A stretch of 64,000 nt of DNA from JAXHMB01 sp034521755 (lineage in GTDB: Bacteria > Bacteroidota > Rhodothermia > Balneolales > Balneolaceae): contig JAXHMB010000003.1 in assembly GCA_034521755.1 (NCBI GenBank), forward strand, positions 682,001-746,000. Direction: 5' to 3'. The position numbers were made by a program, and so were the translations under genes. This document shows, in pieces, positions 26,292-34,289 of this stretch. The notes under the pieces are model-generated. The model had not been told where the DNA came from. It did no database searches and was given only the letters and a program-made list of their open reading frames with translations. Position 1 is the first letter of the stretch. Every line of letters begins with the position of its first letter.

Positions 26292-28181
26292 ATGCGTCAA
26301 AGAAAAGCACAAAGAACAAAAACATCTATCAGAGTATTGCAGGTTGGAATACTGGGACTTTCTCTGCTCATATTCGGGCGTCTTTTCCAGCTCCAAATAG
26401 TAGACTATGACAAGTATGTGCCATTAAGTAAAGAAAACTCTCTTCGGCAGGAGATTGTCCCCGCAGCCCGTGGGCTAATATTTGACCGTTATGGCAAACT
26501 TATTGTAGATAATGAGCCCATCTATTCTATTAGTATAACTCCCGCCAGCTATGATAAAAAAAATACTCCCATTCTGGCCGATATAATGAACACTCCTGAA
26601 AAAGAAATAGAACAGAGAGTTCAGGAAGCTACTGATTATTCATGGTATCGGTCTTCGCGCCTTTTTACTGAAATAGATTTTAAAACATTTTCCATCATCC
26701 AAGAAAATATCTGGAGACTGCCGGGTATCAGCCATCAGATTGAAAGTAAAAGGCACTATCCCGTTGACAGTATGAGAGCATCTCATATTTTAGGATACTT
26801 GAGAGAAGTTTCAGAAGAACAGTATCAACAAACAGATAGGTATCATCTTGGAGATAAGGTAGGTAAAAGCGGGCTTGAAGTTGCTTACGAAAATCAGCTT
26901 AGAGGTACAGACGGTGCCCGCTATATACAAGTCAACGCAATGGGACAATCAATTAAACCTTACAATAATGGTGCCCTAGATGAAGCTCCTGAAAAGGGCA
27001 GTGATCTATATACTACACTTGATACCGATCTCCAGATTCTGGCTGAAGACTTAATGCAAGGCAAGCAGGGATCGATAGTAGCTTTGGATCCTAACAATGG
27101 ATCGGTACTTGCAATGGTGAGTGCCCCACAATATGATATCCGCCGGCTCTCCGGGCGTATTGACAGCGAATACTGGCAATCTATCAACGCTGACACCACA
27201 AACCCGCTCTACAACAGGGCTATTTCAGGACGTCAGCCCCCAGGATCAACACTTAAGCCTTTAATGGCTATGATGGGGTTGGAAATGAACCTAATAAATC
27301 CGGAAACAGAGATTAACAATCCCGGCTACTATTACCGTGGAAGAAGATATAATGATCTGGCTGATCCCGGCAAGTACAATGTCACTAAGGCATTAGAACA
27401 GTCAAGTAACACGTTTTTCTTTTGGTTGATGGATCAGATGGTAACAAAGAGAAGTATTAATGAATGGCATAAACTGGCATCGGACTTCGGGCTTGGAGAA
27501 TTGGACCATATTGATTTGCCTAATGAATCAAAAGGTATCTTACCTGACAGCACGTACCTTAACCGGGTACTGGGCAAAAACAGATGGGGCGTTGGAGATT
27601 TACTAAACCTTGGTATTGGACAAGGATTTATTTCTGTATCGCCACTGCAAATGGCGCTGGTTTCATCGTCAATTGCAAATGGCGGATATCGCGTCCAGCC
27701 TCATATAGTTGAAGCTATACGAAACAACAATGGTTCTGTGCAACAAACACAGTCTCAAAAAGAAAAAATTGCGTGGGTTAATTCTTCCCAGATTGAAATT
27801 GCCAAAACAGGAATGAGACGAGTAGTAGAAAACGGAAGCGGCCGCTTTTATGCCGACTTAGACAGCATCAAGGTTGCGGGCAAAACCGGCACTGCTCAAA
27901 ATCCACAAGGTATAGATCATGGTTGGTTTATAGCATTTGCCCCAATGGATAATCCCCAGATAGCTGTTGCTGTGCTTATTGAGAATGGTGGCTTTGGATC
28001 TATTTCTGCAGCACCTATAGCTTCCCTGATCATCGAAAAGTATCTCTCTGGAGAGATAAAACGAAACTACGTTTATAACTATGTAAAAAACTTTAAACCA
28101 AGGGAAGCTAATTCAGGACAGAACGACCTTCCTGACAGCTCAAATGTAATACTGGAGACTCAGGAGGTAGATGATGAATAG
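26292..28181 (+). CDS. mrdA: Penicillin-binding protein 2 (elongasome transpeptidase)
   Basis: PBP2 cross-links new peptidoglycan during side-wall growth, paired with RodA. The 629 residues have one N-terminal membrane anchor (about 18-35; LQVGILGLSLLIFGRLFQ), the PBP dimerisation domain (about 50-220; PAARGLIFDRYGKLIVDNEP, ASHILGYLREV) and the transpeptidase domain with SxxK in PPGSTLKP (Ser319), SSN (near 371) and KTGT (Lys531). The active-site triad is complete. The C-terminal about 40 residues are polar and variable. It starts 7 bases after mreD and overlaps rodA by 11 bases. Confidence 0.96.
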   Translation: MRQRKAQRTKTSIRVLQVGILGLSLLIFGRLFQLQIVDYDKYVPLSKENSLRQEIVPAARGLIFDRYGKLIVDNEPIYSISITPASYDKKNTPILADIMNTPEKEIEQRVQEATDYSWYRSSRLFTEIDFKTFSIIQENIWRLPGISHQIESKRHYPVDSMRASHILGYLREVSEEQYQQTDRYHLGDKVGKSGLEVAYENQLRGTDGARYIQVNAMGQSIKPYNNGALDEAPEKGSDLYTTLDTDLQILAEDLMQGKQGSIVALDPNNGSVLAMVSAPQYDIRRLSGRIDSEYWQSINADTTNPLYNRAISGRQPPGSTLKPLMAMMGLEMNLINPETEINNPGYYYRGRRYNDLADPGKYNVTKALEQSSNTFFFWLMDQMVTKRSINEWHKLASDFGLGELDHIDLPNESKGILPDSTYLNRVLGKNRWGVGDLLNLGIGQGFISVSPLQMALVSSSIANGGYRVQPHIVEAIRNNNGSVQQTQSQKEKIAWVNSSQIEIAKTGMRRVVENGSGRFYADLDSIKVAGKTGTAQNPQGIDHGWFIAFAPMDNPQIAVAVLIENGGFGSISAAPIASLIIEKYLSGEIKRNYVYNYVKNFKPREANSGQNDLPDSSNVILETQEVDDE

Positions 28182-29424
28182 TTTACGTGAATTTAACTGG
28201 ACACTGGTATCATTCTGGCTAGGGCTTGTTGTTGTAGGATTAGTAGCTATTTACAGTGCTACGCAAGGTCCGGTGTCACAGTTCCTGCCGGAATACATTC
28301 AAATTAATTTCCTTAAACAGCTCATTGCTTTTGGAATTGCCGTTGTAGTACTTATTGGAATGCAATTTGTTGCTCCCAGAAATTTTCAGGAGGGCTCTTA
28401 TATATTTTATGGGCTTTGTTTGCTACTCATGGTGATTACTCTTCTATTTGGAAAGGAGGTTAATGGAGCAAAAAGCTGGTTGGTGATTGGTCCGCTTAAT
28501 CTACAGGTCAGTGAATTAATGAAGGTTGCAACGATCTTGGCAGTAGCCAATTACCTTACAAGCAGGAGAGATATTTCAGCTGAAAATCTTCGCTCAGCCC
28601 TTACTGCCGTACTGTTAATTCTTATTCCTACTGTTTTGGTTATCATGCAAAATGATACGGGTACAGCTATCGTATTCCTTGCATTAATTCCGGTAATGCT
28701 TTTTTGGTCAGGCTTACCTTATGGTGTATCCCTTTTCATAATTTCACCCGCTATTATTGGATATCTGAGTATCGTTGAATGGTACTGGGGTCTGGTTGCC
28801 GCTGTCATTATCACACTTATCATCTTTATGGTTCAGCGAAGAACCTGGCTGACTTTTGCATCTTTTGTTTGCGGAATCCTGATAATTATCGGTGTGCAAG
28901 TTGCGCTGTTTCAAGTGTTACAGCCTCACCAAAGGGCTCGCATTGAGGCTTTTACCAATCCTTCTTTTGATCCTCAAGGTGCTGGGTGGAATGTTATACA
29001 GGCTAAAACAGCAATTGGTTCTGGAGGATTGTATGGCAAAGGTTTTATGGAGGGCACACAAACACAGCTCAAATTTCTTCCAGAGCAGTGGACTGATTTT
29101 ATTTACTGTGTAATTGGTGAAGAGTTTGGATTTATAGGAGCCAGCATTGTTTTACTTCTTTTTGTAGCATTAACATTAAGACTCCTGAACAGTGCAGGTA
29201 ATCACAAGCATCCTTTTGCCCAGATGGTCATTGTTGGGGTGACAACTATATTCTTTATTCACTTCTTTATTAATGTTGGAAGTGCTACAGGTTTACTTCC
29301 AGTAATAGGCCTTCCCCTACCCTTCGTAAGTTATGGCGGGTCAGCAATGCTTACCAATACTTTGATGCTTGCCATTTGTCTAAATCTGGATTTCTATAAA
29401 CGGCAGTTTAGTATTTACAGATAG
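28171..29424 (+). CDS. rodA: Rod shape-determining protein RodA (SEDS glycosyltransferase)
   Basis: RodA is the SEDS-family glycosyltransferase that polymerises lipid II in complex with PBP2. The 417-residue protein is a ten-helix membrane protein with the expected features: GLVAIYSAT near the N-terminus, GAKSWLVIGPLNLQVSELMK, an about 60-residue extracytoplasmic loop with RIEAFTNPSFDPQGAGWNVI and QAKTAIGSGGLYGKGF, FLPEQWTDFIYCVIGEEFGF (catalytic Asp in the WTDFIY segment), and TGLLPVIGLPLPFVSYGGSA at the C-terminal end. The ATG sits inside the mrdA stop region (11-base overlap). It ends the mre operon. A short ATCTAT/ATAGAT hairpin follows, without a T-tract. Confidence 0.96.
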   Translation: MMNSLREFNWTLVSFWLGLVVVGLVAIYSATQGPVSQFLPEYIQINFLKQLIAFGIAVVVLIGMQFVAPRNFQEGSYIFYGLCLLLMVITLLFGKEVNGAKSWLVIGPLNLQVSELMKVATILAVANYLTSRRDISAENLRSALTAVLLILIPTVLVIMQNDTGTAIVFLALIPVMLFWSGLPYGVSLFIISPAIIGYLSIVEWYWGLVAAVIITLIIFMVQRRTWLTFASFVCGILIIIGVQVALFQVLQPHQRARIEAFTNPSFDPQGAGWNVIQAKTAIGSGGLYGKGFMEGTQTQLKFLPEQWTDFIYCVIGEEFGFIGASIVLLLFVALTLRLLNSAGNHKHPFAQMVIVGVTTIFFIHFFINVGSATGLLPVIGLPLPFVSYGGSAMLTNTLMLAICLNLDFYKRQFSIYR

Positions 29425-29464
29425 TTCCCGAAAATCTATATCATTCATAGATAAGGCCAATTTA

Positions 29465-29492
29465 TTTGGGGCTTATATATTACTTAATTTTG
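29465..29492 (+). promoter_or_regulatory. Candidate Bacteroidota-type promoter for the MFS gene
   Basis: TTTG (29465-29468) and TAATTTTG (29485-29492) are separated by 16 bases, one or more shorter than the usual 17-23, and lie 35 bases before the MFS transporter start. Good -7 box, imperfect spacing. Confidence 0.4.
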
Positions 29493-29526
29493 CAGATCAA
29501 AAAATTAATAATCCCCAAGAACTTTC

Positions 29527-30705
29527 ATGCCCTCTAAAAAGCTAACAGTACCAAAAAACTTCCTTTTACTTCTGGGTATTATTTTCATTGCTTTGAACCT
29601 GCGCCCCGCTATCGCCAGTGTAGGTCCTCTAGTCAGTACTATAAGAATTGATACTGGTCTGTCTAACACACTTCTTGGGTTGCTAACAACTCTGCCATTA
29701 CTTGCTTTTGGAGTTATTTCTACGCTAACCCCTTTGTTTACAAAACGTCTTGGTATTGAAGGGACTATTTTTGGCGCACTTTTACTCCTTACAGGGGGTA
29801 TCCTATTACGTGTAGTTCCTTCAGACATCGCTCTTTTCAGTGGGACACTTTTCATAGGTATAGCAATAGCATTTGGCAATGTACTGCTACCCTCTTTGGT
29901 AAAACGTGATTTTCCTACAAAATCGGGTTTTATGACCAGTATTTATTCAAGTATGCTTGGTATAGGTGCAGCTTTTGGAGCAGGTATCAGTGTGCCATTA
30001 GCTAAAGGAGCTGGTTTAGGATGGAGATGGTCACTCGGTGCCTGGGCTTTACTTTCCATCATTGCTTTACTTATTTGGATACCCCAACTTCGAAAGCAAA
30101 CAATTCCCAAACAGACACGAAGTTTTACTAAATCACTTAAGACACTTCTAAATTCCAAAGTTGCCTGGCATGTTGCGATTTTTATGGGGCTTCAATCACT
30201 GGCTTTTTACGTGATATTAGCCTGGCTACCTGAAATTCTCCAAGATAGAGGCATTGGAGTAGCCGAATCAGGATGGGTACTGTCTCTTTCACAGGCTACC
30301 GGTGTATTAGGCACCTTTTTAATCCCAACCTGGGCTGAGAAGATTTCCAATCAACGAGTTATTGTCTGGCTTTTAGTTGTTTTGGAAGTTATAAGCCTGA
30401 TTGGACTTATGATTCCGGATGCATTCCTGGTAGGGCTTTGGGCTTCTTTGATTGGATTTTCCCTGGGTGGCAGCTTTGGATTGGCACTACTATTCATCGT
30501 CCATAGAACAACAAATGCGGAAACAGCAACAGAGCTATCCGGTATGGCTCAATCTGTTGGCTACTTGTTGGCCGCCATTGGACCAACCCTGTTTGGAGGA
30601 ATACATGATATTACAGGAGCCTGGTTTTTGCCTCTCATAATGCTTTTAGTCGTAGCTATCACAAAGCTTGTCTTTGGCCTGCAGGCTTCCAGTTCAAAAG
30701 TTTAA
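29527..30705 (+). CDS. MFS transporter, CynX/NimT (cyanate permease-like) family
   Basis: The 392-residue protein has twelve predicted membrane helices with MFS features: FIALNLRPAIASVGPLV in helix 1 (the LNLRPA pattern is typical of the CynX/NimT group), a conserved loop after helix 2 (LFTKRLGIEGTIFGA), and FLVGLWASLIGFSLGGSFGL in the second half. Family members move cyanate, 2-nitroimidazole or unknown small molecules, so the substrate is not known; no cyanase or other companion enzyme is nearby. It follows rodA by 102 bases with its own promoter-like element. Its last bases overlap the end of the convergent rnhB gene by 4. Confidence 0.85.
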   Translation: MPSKKLTVPKNFLLLLGIIFIALNLRPAIASVGPLVSTIRIDTGLSNTLLGLLTTLPLLAFGVISTLTPLFTKRLGIEGTIFGALLLLTGGILLRVVPSDIALFSGTLFIGIAIAFGNVLLPSLVKRDFPTKSGFMTSIYSSMLGIGAAFGAGISVPLAKGAGLGWRWSLGAWALLSIIALLIWIPQLRKQTIPKQTRSFTKSLKTLLNSKVAWHVAIFMGLQSLAFYVILAWLPEILQDRGIGVAESGWVLSLSQATGVLGTFLIPTWAEKISNQRVIVWLLVVLEVISLIGLMIPDAFLVGLWASLIGFSLGGSFGLALLFIVHRTTNAETATELSGMAQSVGYLLAAIGPTLFGGIHDITGAWFLPLIMLLVVAITKLVFGLQASSSKV

Positions 30706-31316
30706 GTGAATTCTTTTTTTGTTCTAAGCTTAAAACTGCGCCGATGATGCTTGGTAATGCCAAACTCTTGCAGCCCCTCAAAATGCTTTTTAGTTGGATA
30801 ACCTACATTTGTATCCCATCCATAATGTGGATACTTATCATGTAGATCAATCATCAGTTTATCTCTATAAACTTTGGCAAGTATGGAAGCGGCACCTATA
30901 CTCATAGAACGATCATCCCCCTTCACTATACAAGTATATGGCAAAACTGTACTTCCATAGCGATTCCCATCTACCAACAAGTAATCAGGATTTGCCTCTT
31001 TGGTGTCGGTGCATTTTTGCATTGCTTTTATAGAAGCCCAGAGAATATTAAGCTCATCAATCTCTGAAGGACTACACCACTGTATTGTCCAATATTCAGC
31101 CTGCTCTTTAATAATTTCAGACAAGCTTTCCCTATCTTCCAGACTCAAGCTTTTGCTGTCTTTAATCTCGGGTATTGAAGTTTCCGGTTTAAAAATGACA
31201 CCAGACGCTACTACAGGTCCTGAAAGACATCCTCTTCCCACTTCATCAAGTCCCATCACACGCTCATATCCTTCACCCCATAATTTTTTTTCAAAAAATA
31301 GTCGCTCGTTTTTCAT
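30702..31316 (-). CDS. rnhB: Ribonuclease HII
   Basis: RNase HII nicks DNA 5' to embedded ribonucleotides to start excision repair. The 204 residues carry the family signature GLDEVGRGCLSGPVVASGV (Asp24, Glu25 as metal ligands), IKDSKSLSLEDRESL, the third acidic residue in LLVDGNRYG (Asp116), and SIGAASILAKVYRDKLM. The C-terminal HYGWDTNVGYPTKKHFEGLQ and GITKHHRRSF are also standard. Typical length, cytoplasmic. It overlaps the MFS transporter tail to tail by 4 bases, and its start is 74 bases from the divergent VWA gene. Confidence 0.95.
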   Translation of the reverse strand: MKNERLFFEKKLWGEGYERVMGLDEVGRGCLSGPVVASGVIFKPETSIPEIKDSKSLSLEDRESLSEIIKEQAEYWTIQWCSPSEIDELNILWASIKAMQKCTDTKEANPDYLLVDGNRYGSTVLPYTCIVKGDDRSMSIGAASILAKVYRDKLMIDLHDKYPHYGWDTNVGYPTKKHFEGLQEFGITKHHRRSFKLRTKKEFT

Positions 31317-31390
31317 GTCAAGTTTTTAACAGGGAATTACTTTTAGCCGGTGATCGTTGTTAGCATAAAGATAAAGCTAAAGTTTTTTTT

Positions 31391-32503
31391 ATGCATTTCA
31401 AGTATCTGCAATGGGATGAAAAATATGCCCGCAACAACGGAAAGAATGCTTTTGATACTTTGTGGGATTTGTTCCAGGAATTACTCACTATTTCCAGTGG
31501 TGATGTTGCACAAGCTCTAAAATGGCTTACCCAGCTTGATGATGAGTATGACATTACCGATCAATTTGACGGGGAATATGGCTTGGGTGATTTTGTAGAT
31601 GAACTTGAAGAGCGGGGTTATATCAAGATGGACGATGATGAAAACATGCTGGTGATTACACGTAAGACCGAACGAAGCCTGCGCCAGCGATCACTTGAAG
31701 AAATATTCAGAAACTTGGACAAAGGAAGTGCCGGAGGACACAAAACCGATTTTAGCGGTAAAGGTCTGGAGCAACAGCCCGAAACCCGGCCATGGCAGCC
31801 AGGTGAAGATATTGGACATATCGACAGTGTTGGCACTATGATGAATATGCTTAAACACAGCAATATTGATCAGTTTAACCTGCAAGAAGATGATTTGCGA
31901 GTGCATGATACTGATCATCACACTTCTATGGCAACAGTATTACTCATTGATTTGAGTCACTCTATGATTCTTTATGGAGAAGACCGCATCACTCCCGCAA
32001 AAAAAGTTGCTATGGCTCTTTCTGAGCTTATTTTAAATAACTATGCAAAAGATTCTCTGGATATCGTCGCCTTTGGAAATGAGGCATGGAAAGTTGAAGT
32101 AGAAGATCTGCCTTATTTAAAAGTGGGGCCTTACCATACTAATACACAACAGGCTCTCGAACTTGCCCGGCATATTTTGCATCGCAGGAAATATACCAAC
32201 AAACAGATTTTTATGATTACCGATGGTAAACCCTCCTGTATTATTCAAAACGGGAAAATGTATAAAAACAGCTTTGGACTGGATAGAAAAATTGTTAACA
32301 AAGTACTGGATGAAGCTGTAAAATGTCGCCGCGATCAGATAGACATCACTACTTTTATGATTGCCCAAGACCCCTATCTGCAAAACTTTGTGCGCGAACT
32401 CACTGAAGCCAATAAAGGTCGTGCCTACTTCGCATCTCTCGATGATTTGGGTGGATACATTTTCGAAGATTACATCCGAAACAGAAAAAGAAGAATGCAA
32501 TAA
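31391..32503 (+). CDS. VWA-domain protein, soluble
   Basis: The 370-residue cytoplasmic protein has a helical N-terminal part (about 1-110) and a von Willebrand factor A domain (about 180-360) with a complete MIDAS: DLSHS (DxSxS, around 190), a Thr in GPYHTNTQQALELA, and Asp in FMITDGKPS. Such proteins usually work with a MoxR-type AAA ATPase or Mg-chelatase-like partner in protein or cofactor maturation, but no MoxR gene is adjacent here. The gene is bounded by rnhB (divergent) and a strong bidirectional terminator, so it is a single-gene unit. Function unknown. Confidence 0.8.
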   Translation: MHFKYLQWDEKYARNNGKNAFDTLWDLFQELLTISSGDVAQALKWLTQLDDEYDITDQFDGEYGLGDFVDELEERGYIKMDDDENMLVITRKTERSLRQRSLEEIFRNLDKGSAGGHKTDFSGKGLEQQPETRPWQPGEDIGHIDSVGTMMNMLKHSNIDQFNLQEDDLRVHDTDHHTSMATVLLIDLSHSMILYGEDRITPAKKVAMALSELILNNYAKDSLDIVAFGNEAWKVEVEDLPYLKVGPYHTNTQQALELARHILHRRKYTNKQIFMITDGKPSCIIQNGKMYKNSFGLDRKIVNKVLDEAVKCRRDQIDITTFMIAQDPYLQNFVRELTEANKGRAYFASLDDLGGYIFEDYIRNRKRRMQ

Positions 32504-32530
32504 AAAAGGCCGCCCCAAGGGCGACCTTTT
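32504..32530. terminator. Bidirectional rho-independent terminator
   Basis: A hairpin with a 12-position stem (one C-A mismatch) and 3-base loop: AAAAGGCCGCCC (32504-32515) pairs with GGGCGACCTTTT (32519-32530). Runs of A on the left and T on the right make it work on both strands. It starts directly after the VWA stop codon and 25 bases before the end of the convergent skp-like gene, so it should end both transcripts. Confidence 0.85.
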
Positions 32531-32555
32531 ATTTTTAAAGTATCTAACCGTAAAA

Positions 32556-33113
32556 TCAAATACCCAGCTGTCTCATAACCTGATCTGTGATATCGTACTT
32601 ATTCTGAGCATCTTCAGATACGTATAGAATAATCTCATCACCTTGACTTGTCGTTGTATTGAGCACATAGGTTAGCCCCATGTCAGATGCTACAGTGTCA
32701 ATGGCCTGACTGATTTGCTGCATCAATGGACCAACTAACTCTTGTTGCTTCTGTTGAATTTGCTGCTGAAATTCTGATTGAGTTCGTTGCAATTCAGCTT
32801 GAAGCTGACCAAGTCTCTCTTCTTCTTTTTGTTTGGCTTCTGCAGAAATCACTTCTTGCCGTTGCTCAAAATCAGCTACTTGTTGTTGAAAGTTGGCCTG
32901 CTTTTGCTGAAACTCTTGGCTTTTGCGATCAATAAAGTTCTGCAAACGCTGCTGAACTGCTTTCATTTCTGGCATTCTGGAAAGAATAGCCTGAGGGTTT
33001 ACATAACCAATTTTCAGATCATCACTTTGTGTCTGTGCAAGAGCAGATGAAATGCCAAAAGTTGAAAAGAATATTGCGCAAATTGCCGTTATTAAAGATA
33101 GTCGCTTAAACAT
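32556..33113 (-). CDS. OmpH/Skp-family periplasmic chaperone (third copy)
   Basis: Skp proteins are trimeric, jellyfish-shaped periplasmic chaperones that hold unfolded outer-membrane proteins for BamA. The 185 residues begin with a signal peptide (ending SSALAQ), then KIGYVNPQAILSRMPEMKAV, a long coiled coil rich in Gln/Glu (about 50-135), and a C-terminal strand with GLTYVLNTTTSQGDEIILYV. The mature size fits the family. It is the last of three tandem paralogues downstream of bamA (30-base gap to the previous one) and lies just before the shared terminator. Confidence 0.9.
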   Translation of the reverse strand: MFKRLSLITAICAIFFSTFGISSALAQTQSDDLKIGYVNPQAILSRMPEMKAVQQRLQNFIDRKSQEFQQKQANFQQQVADFEQRQEVISAEAKQKEEERLGQLQAELQRTQSEFQQQIQQKQQELVGPLMQQISQAIDTVASDMGLTYVLNTTTSQGDEIILYVSEDAQNKYDITDQVMRQLGI

Positions 33114-33143
33114 AGTGGTAAGTCAGATTAATTTATTGGAGTC

Positions 33144-33668
33144 CTAATTATCTTGTAACTGTTGTAATACTTGTTCAGTAATATTTTGCTTCTGATCGCT
33201 GGAGAAATAAACAATATTATCTCCCCGGGTTGTACGTTCATTAAGCACAAAATCTAAGCCATTATTTTCTGCAACTGTACTTGTTGCCTCATCAATCCTG
33301 TCATAAATAGGTGCTAAAAGCTGTTGCTGCCTTTGTTGAATCTGAGTTTGAATTTGCGATTGGAAATTCGTCAACTCCTGATTCATTTTATTGATCTCTT
33401 CCTCACGTTGTGCTTGCTGCTCCTGTGACAAAGAGGCCTTATTATTCTCAAATTCTGTTTCCGCTTCCAAAACTTCAGTAGCGCGTTGCTGAAACTCCTG
33501 TTGTTTTTGAGAAACAAAATTATTGAGTTCCGTAGCAGCACTATCAGTAGCTGGAAGCTCATTAAGCACTTGCTGCAAGTTCAGATATCCAACTTTTATT
33601 TGCGCCATGCTAATCATGGTAACAAAGAAAAGTAAGACTGTTAGTACACTTAAAAATTTCTTAAACAT
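33144..33668 (-). CDS. OmpH/Skp-family periplasmic chaperone (second copy)
   Basis: The 174-residue protein has a signal peptide (SVLTVLLFFVTMISMAQ), the family start KVGYLNLQQVLNELPATDSA, a Gln/Glu-rich coiled coil with REEEINKMNQELTNFQSQIQ, and the C-terminal GLDFVLNERTTRGDNIVYFS. It closely resembles the third copy in layout and local wording (the VLN-T/R-G-D segment), suggesting that those two arose by a recent duplication. It should act in the periplasm as a holding chaperone for outer-membrane beta-barrels. Gaps are 30 bases downstream and 60 bases upstream. Confidence 0.9.
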   Translation of the reverse strand: MFKKFLSVLTVLLFFVTMISMAQIKVGYLNLQQVLNELPATDSAATELNNFVSQKQQEFQQRATEVLEAETEFENNKASLSQEQQAQREEEINKMNQELTNFQSQIQTQIQQRQQQLLAPIYDRIDEATSTVAENNGLDFVLNERTTRGDNIVYFSSDQKQNITEQVLQQLQDN

Positions 33669-33728
33669 CAGACTATTTATACTTGTTGGTTTAAATTTAC
33701 AAAAGGCCGAGTATACTATTTTTTAGCT

Positions 33729-34271
33729 TTAATTGCCTGTTTCATCAATAGAAATACCCAGCTCTAGTAAAACTTTGTTATTCAAATTCCACTCTGAATT
33801 TGAGTAAATTAATGTATTACCTTGTGACCGATCAAAGATAAAGTCGAAATTATCCCTTTCTGCAACCACAGAAATGGCTTCATATACTTTTCGTTGTATT
33901 GGCTCCAACAATTCTTGTTGTTTTTGGAAATATTCACCATTAGAACCAAATTTTTGTTCTAAGAACTGTTGTCGCTGTTCAACCTTACTTTTGATTTCCT
34001 CTTCCTTTTGTTTACGTATTTCTTCCGTATATAGTATTTCTTTTGAAGAAAAATCTTCTTTAAGGTTATCAATTTCTTGTTGCATAGCCTTAAGTTGATC
34101 CCGCCATTGCTGGCTAACTAAACCTAACTCCTTTTCAACATTCTGGTATTCAGGTAGCTCAGACAAGATCATATCTGTATTTACATAGCCAAACTTCTGT
34201 CCCTGAGCCTGAATATCCGAGTACAGGAAAAAGCAAACAATCAGTATTGCTATGTACGTATACTTTTTCAT
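33729..34271 (-). CDS. OmpH/Skp-family periplasmic chaperone (first copy)
   Basis: The 180-residue exported protein has a signal peptide (AILIVCFFLYSDIQAQ), the family opening KFGYVNTDMILSELPEYQNV, a coiled coil (about 45-120) and the C-terminal half with RDNFDFIFDRSQGNTLIYSN. It is the most diverged of the three tandem copies and the closest to bamA (18-base gap), matching the single skp gene found beside bamA in many bacteria. It is likely the ancestral copy. The expected role is delivery of unfolded porins to the BAM complex. Confidence 0.9.
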   Translation of the reverse strand: MKKYTYIAILIVCFFLYSDIQAQGQKFGYVNTDMILSELPEYQNVEKELGLVSQQWRDQLKAMQQEIDNLKEDFSSKEILYTEEIRKQKEEEIKSKVEQRQQFLEQKFGSNGEYFQKQQELLEPIQRKVYEAISVVAERDNFDFIFDRSQGNTLIYSNSEWNLNNKVLLELGISIDETGN

Positions 34272-34289
34272 TAAAATGGAGCTCCTATA

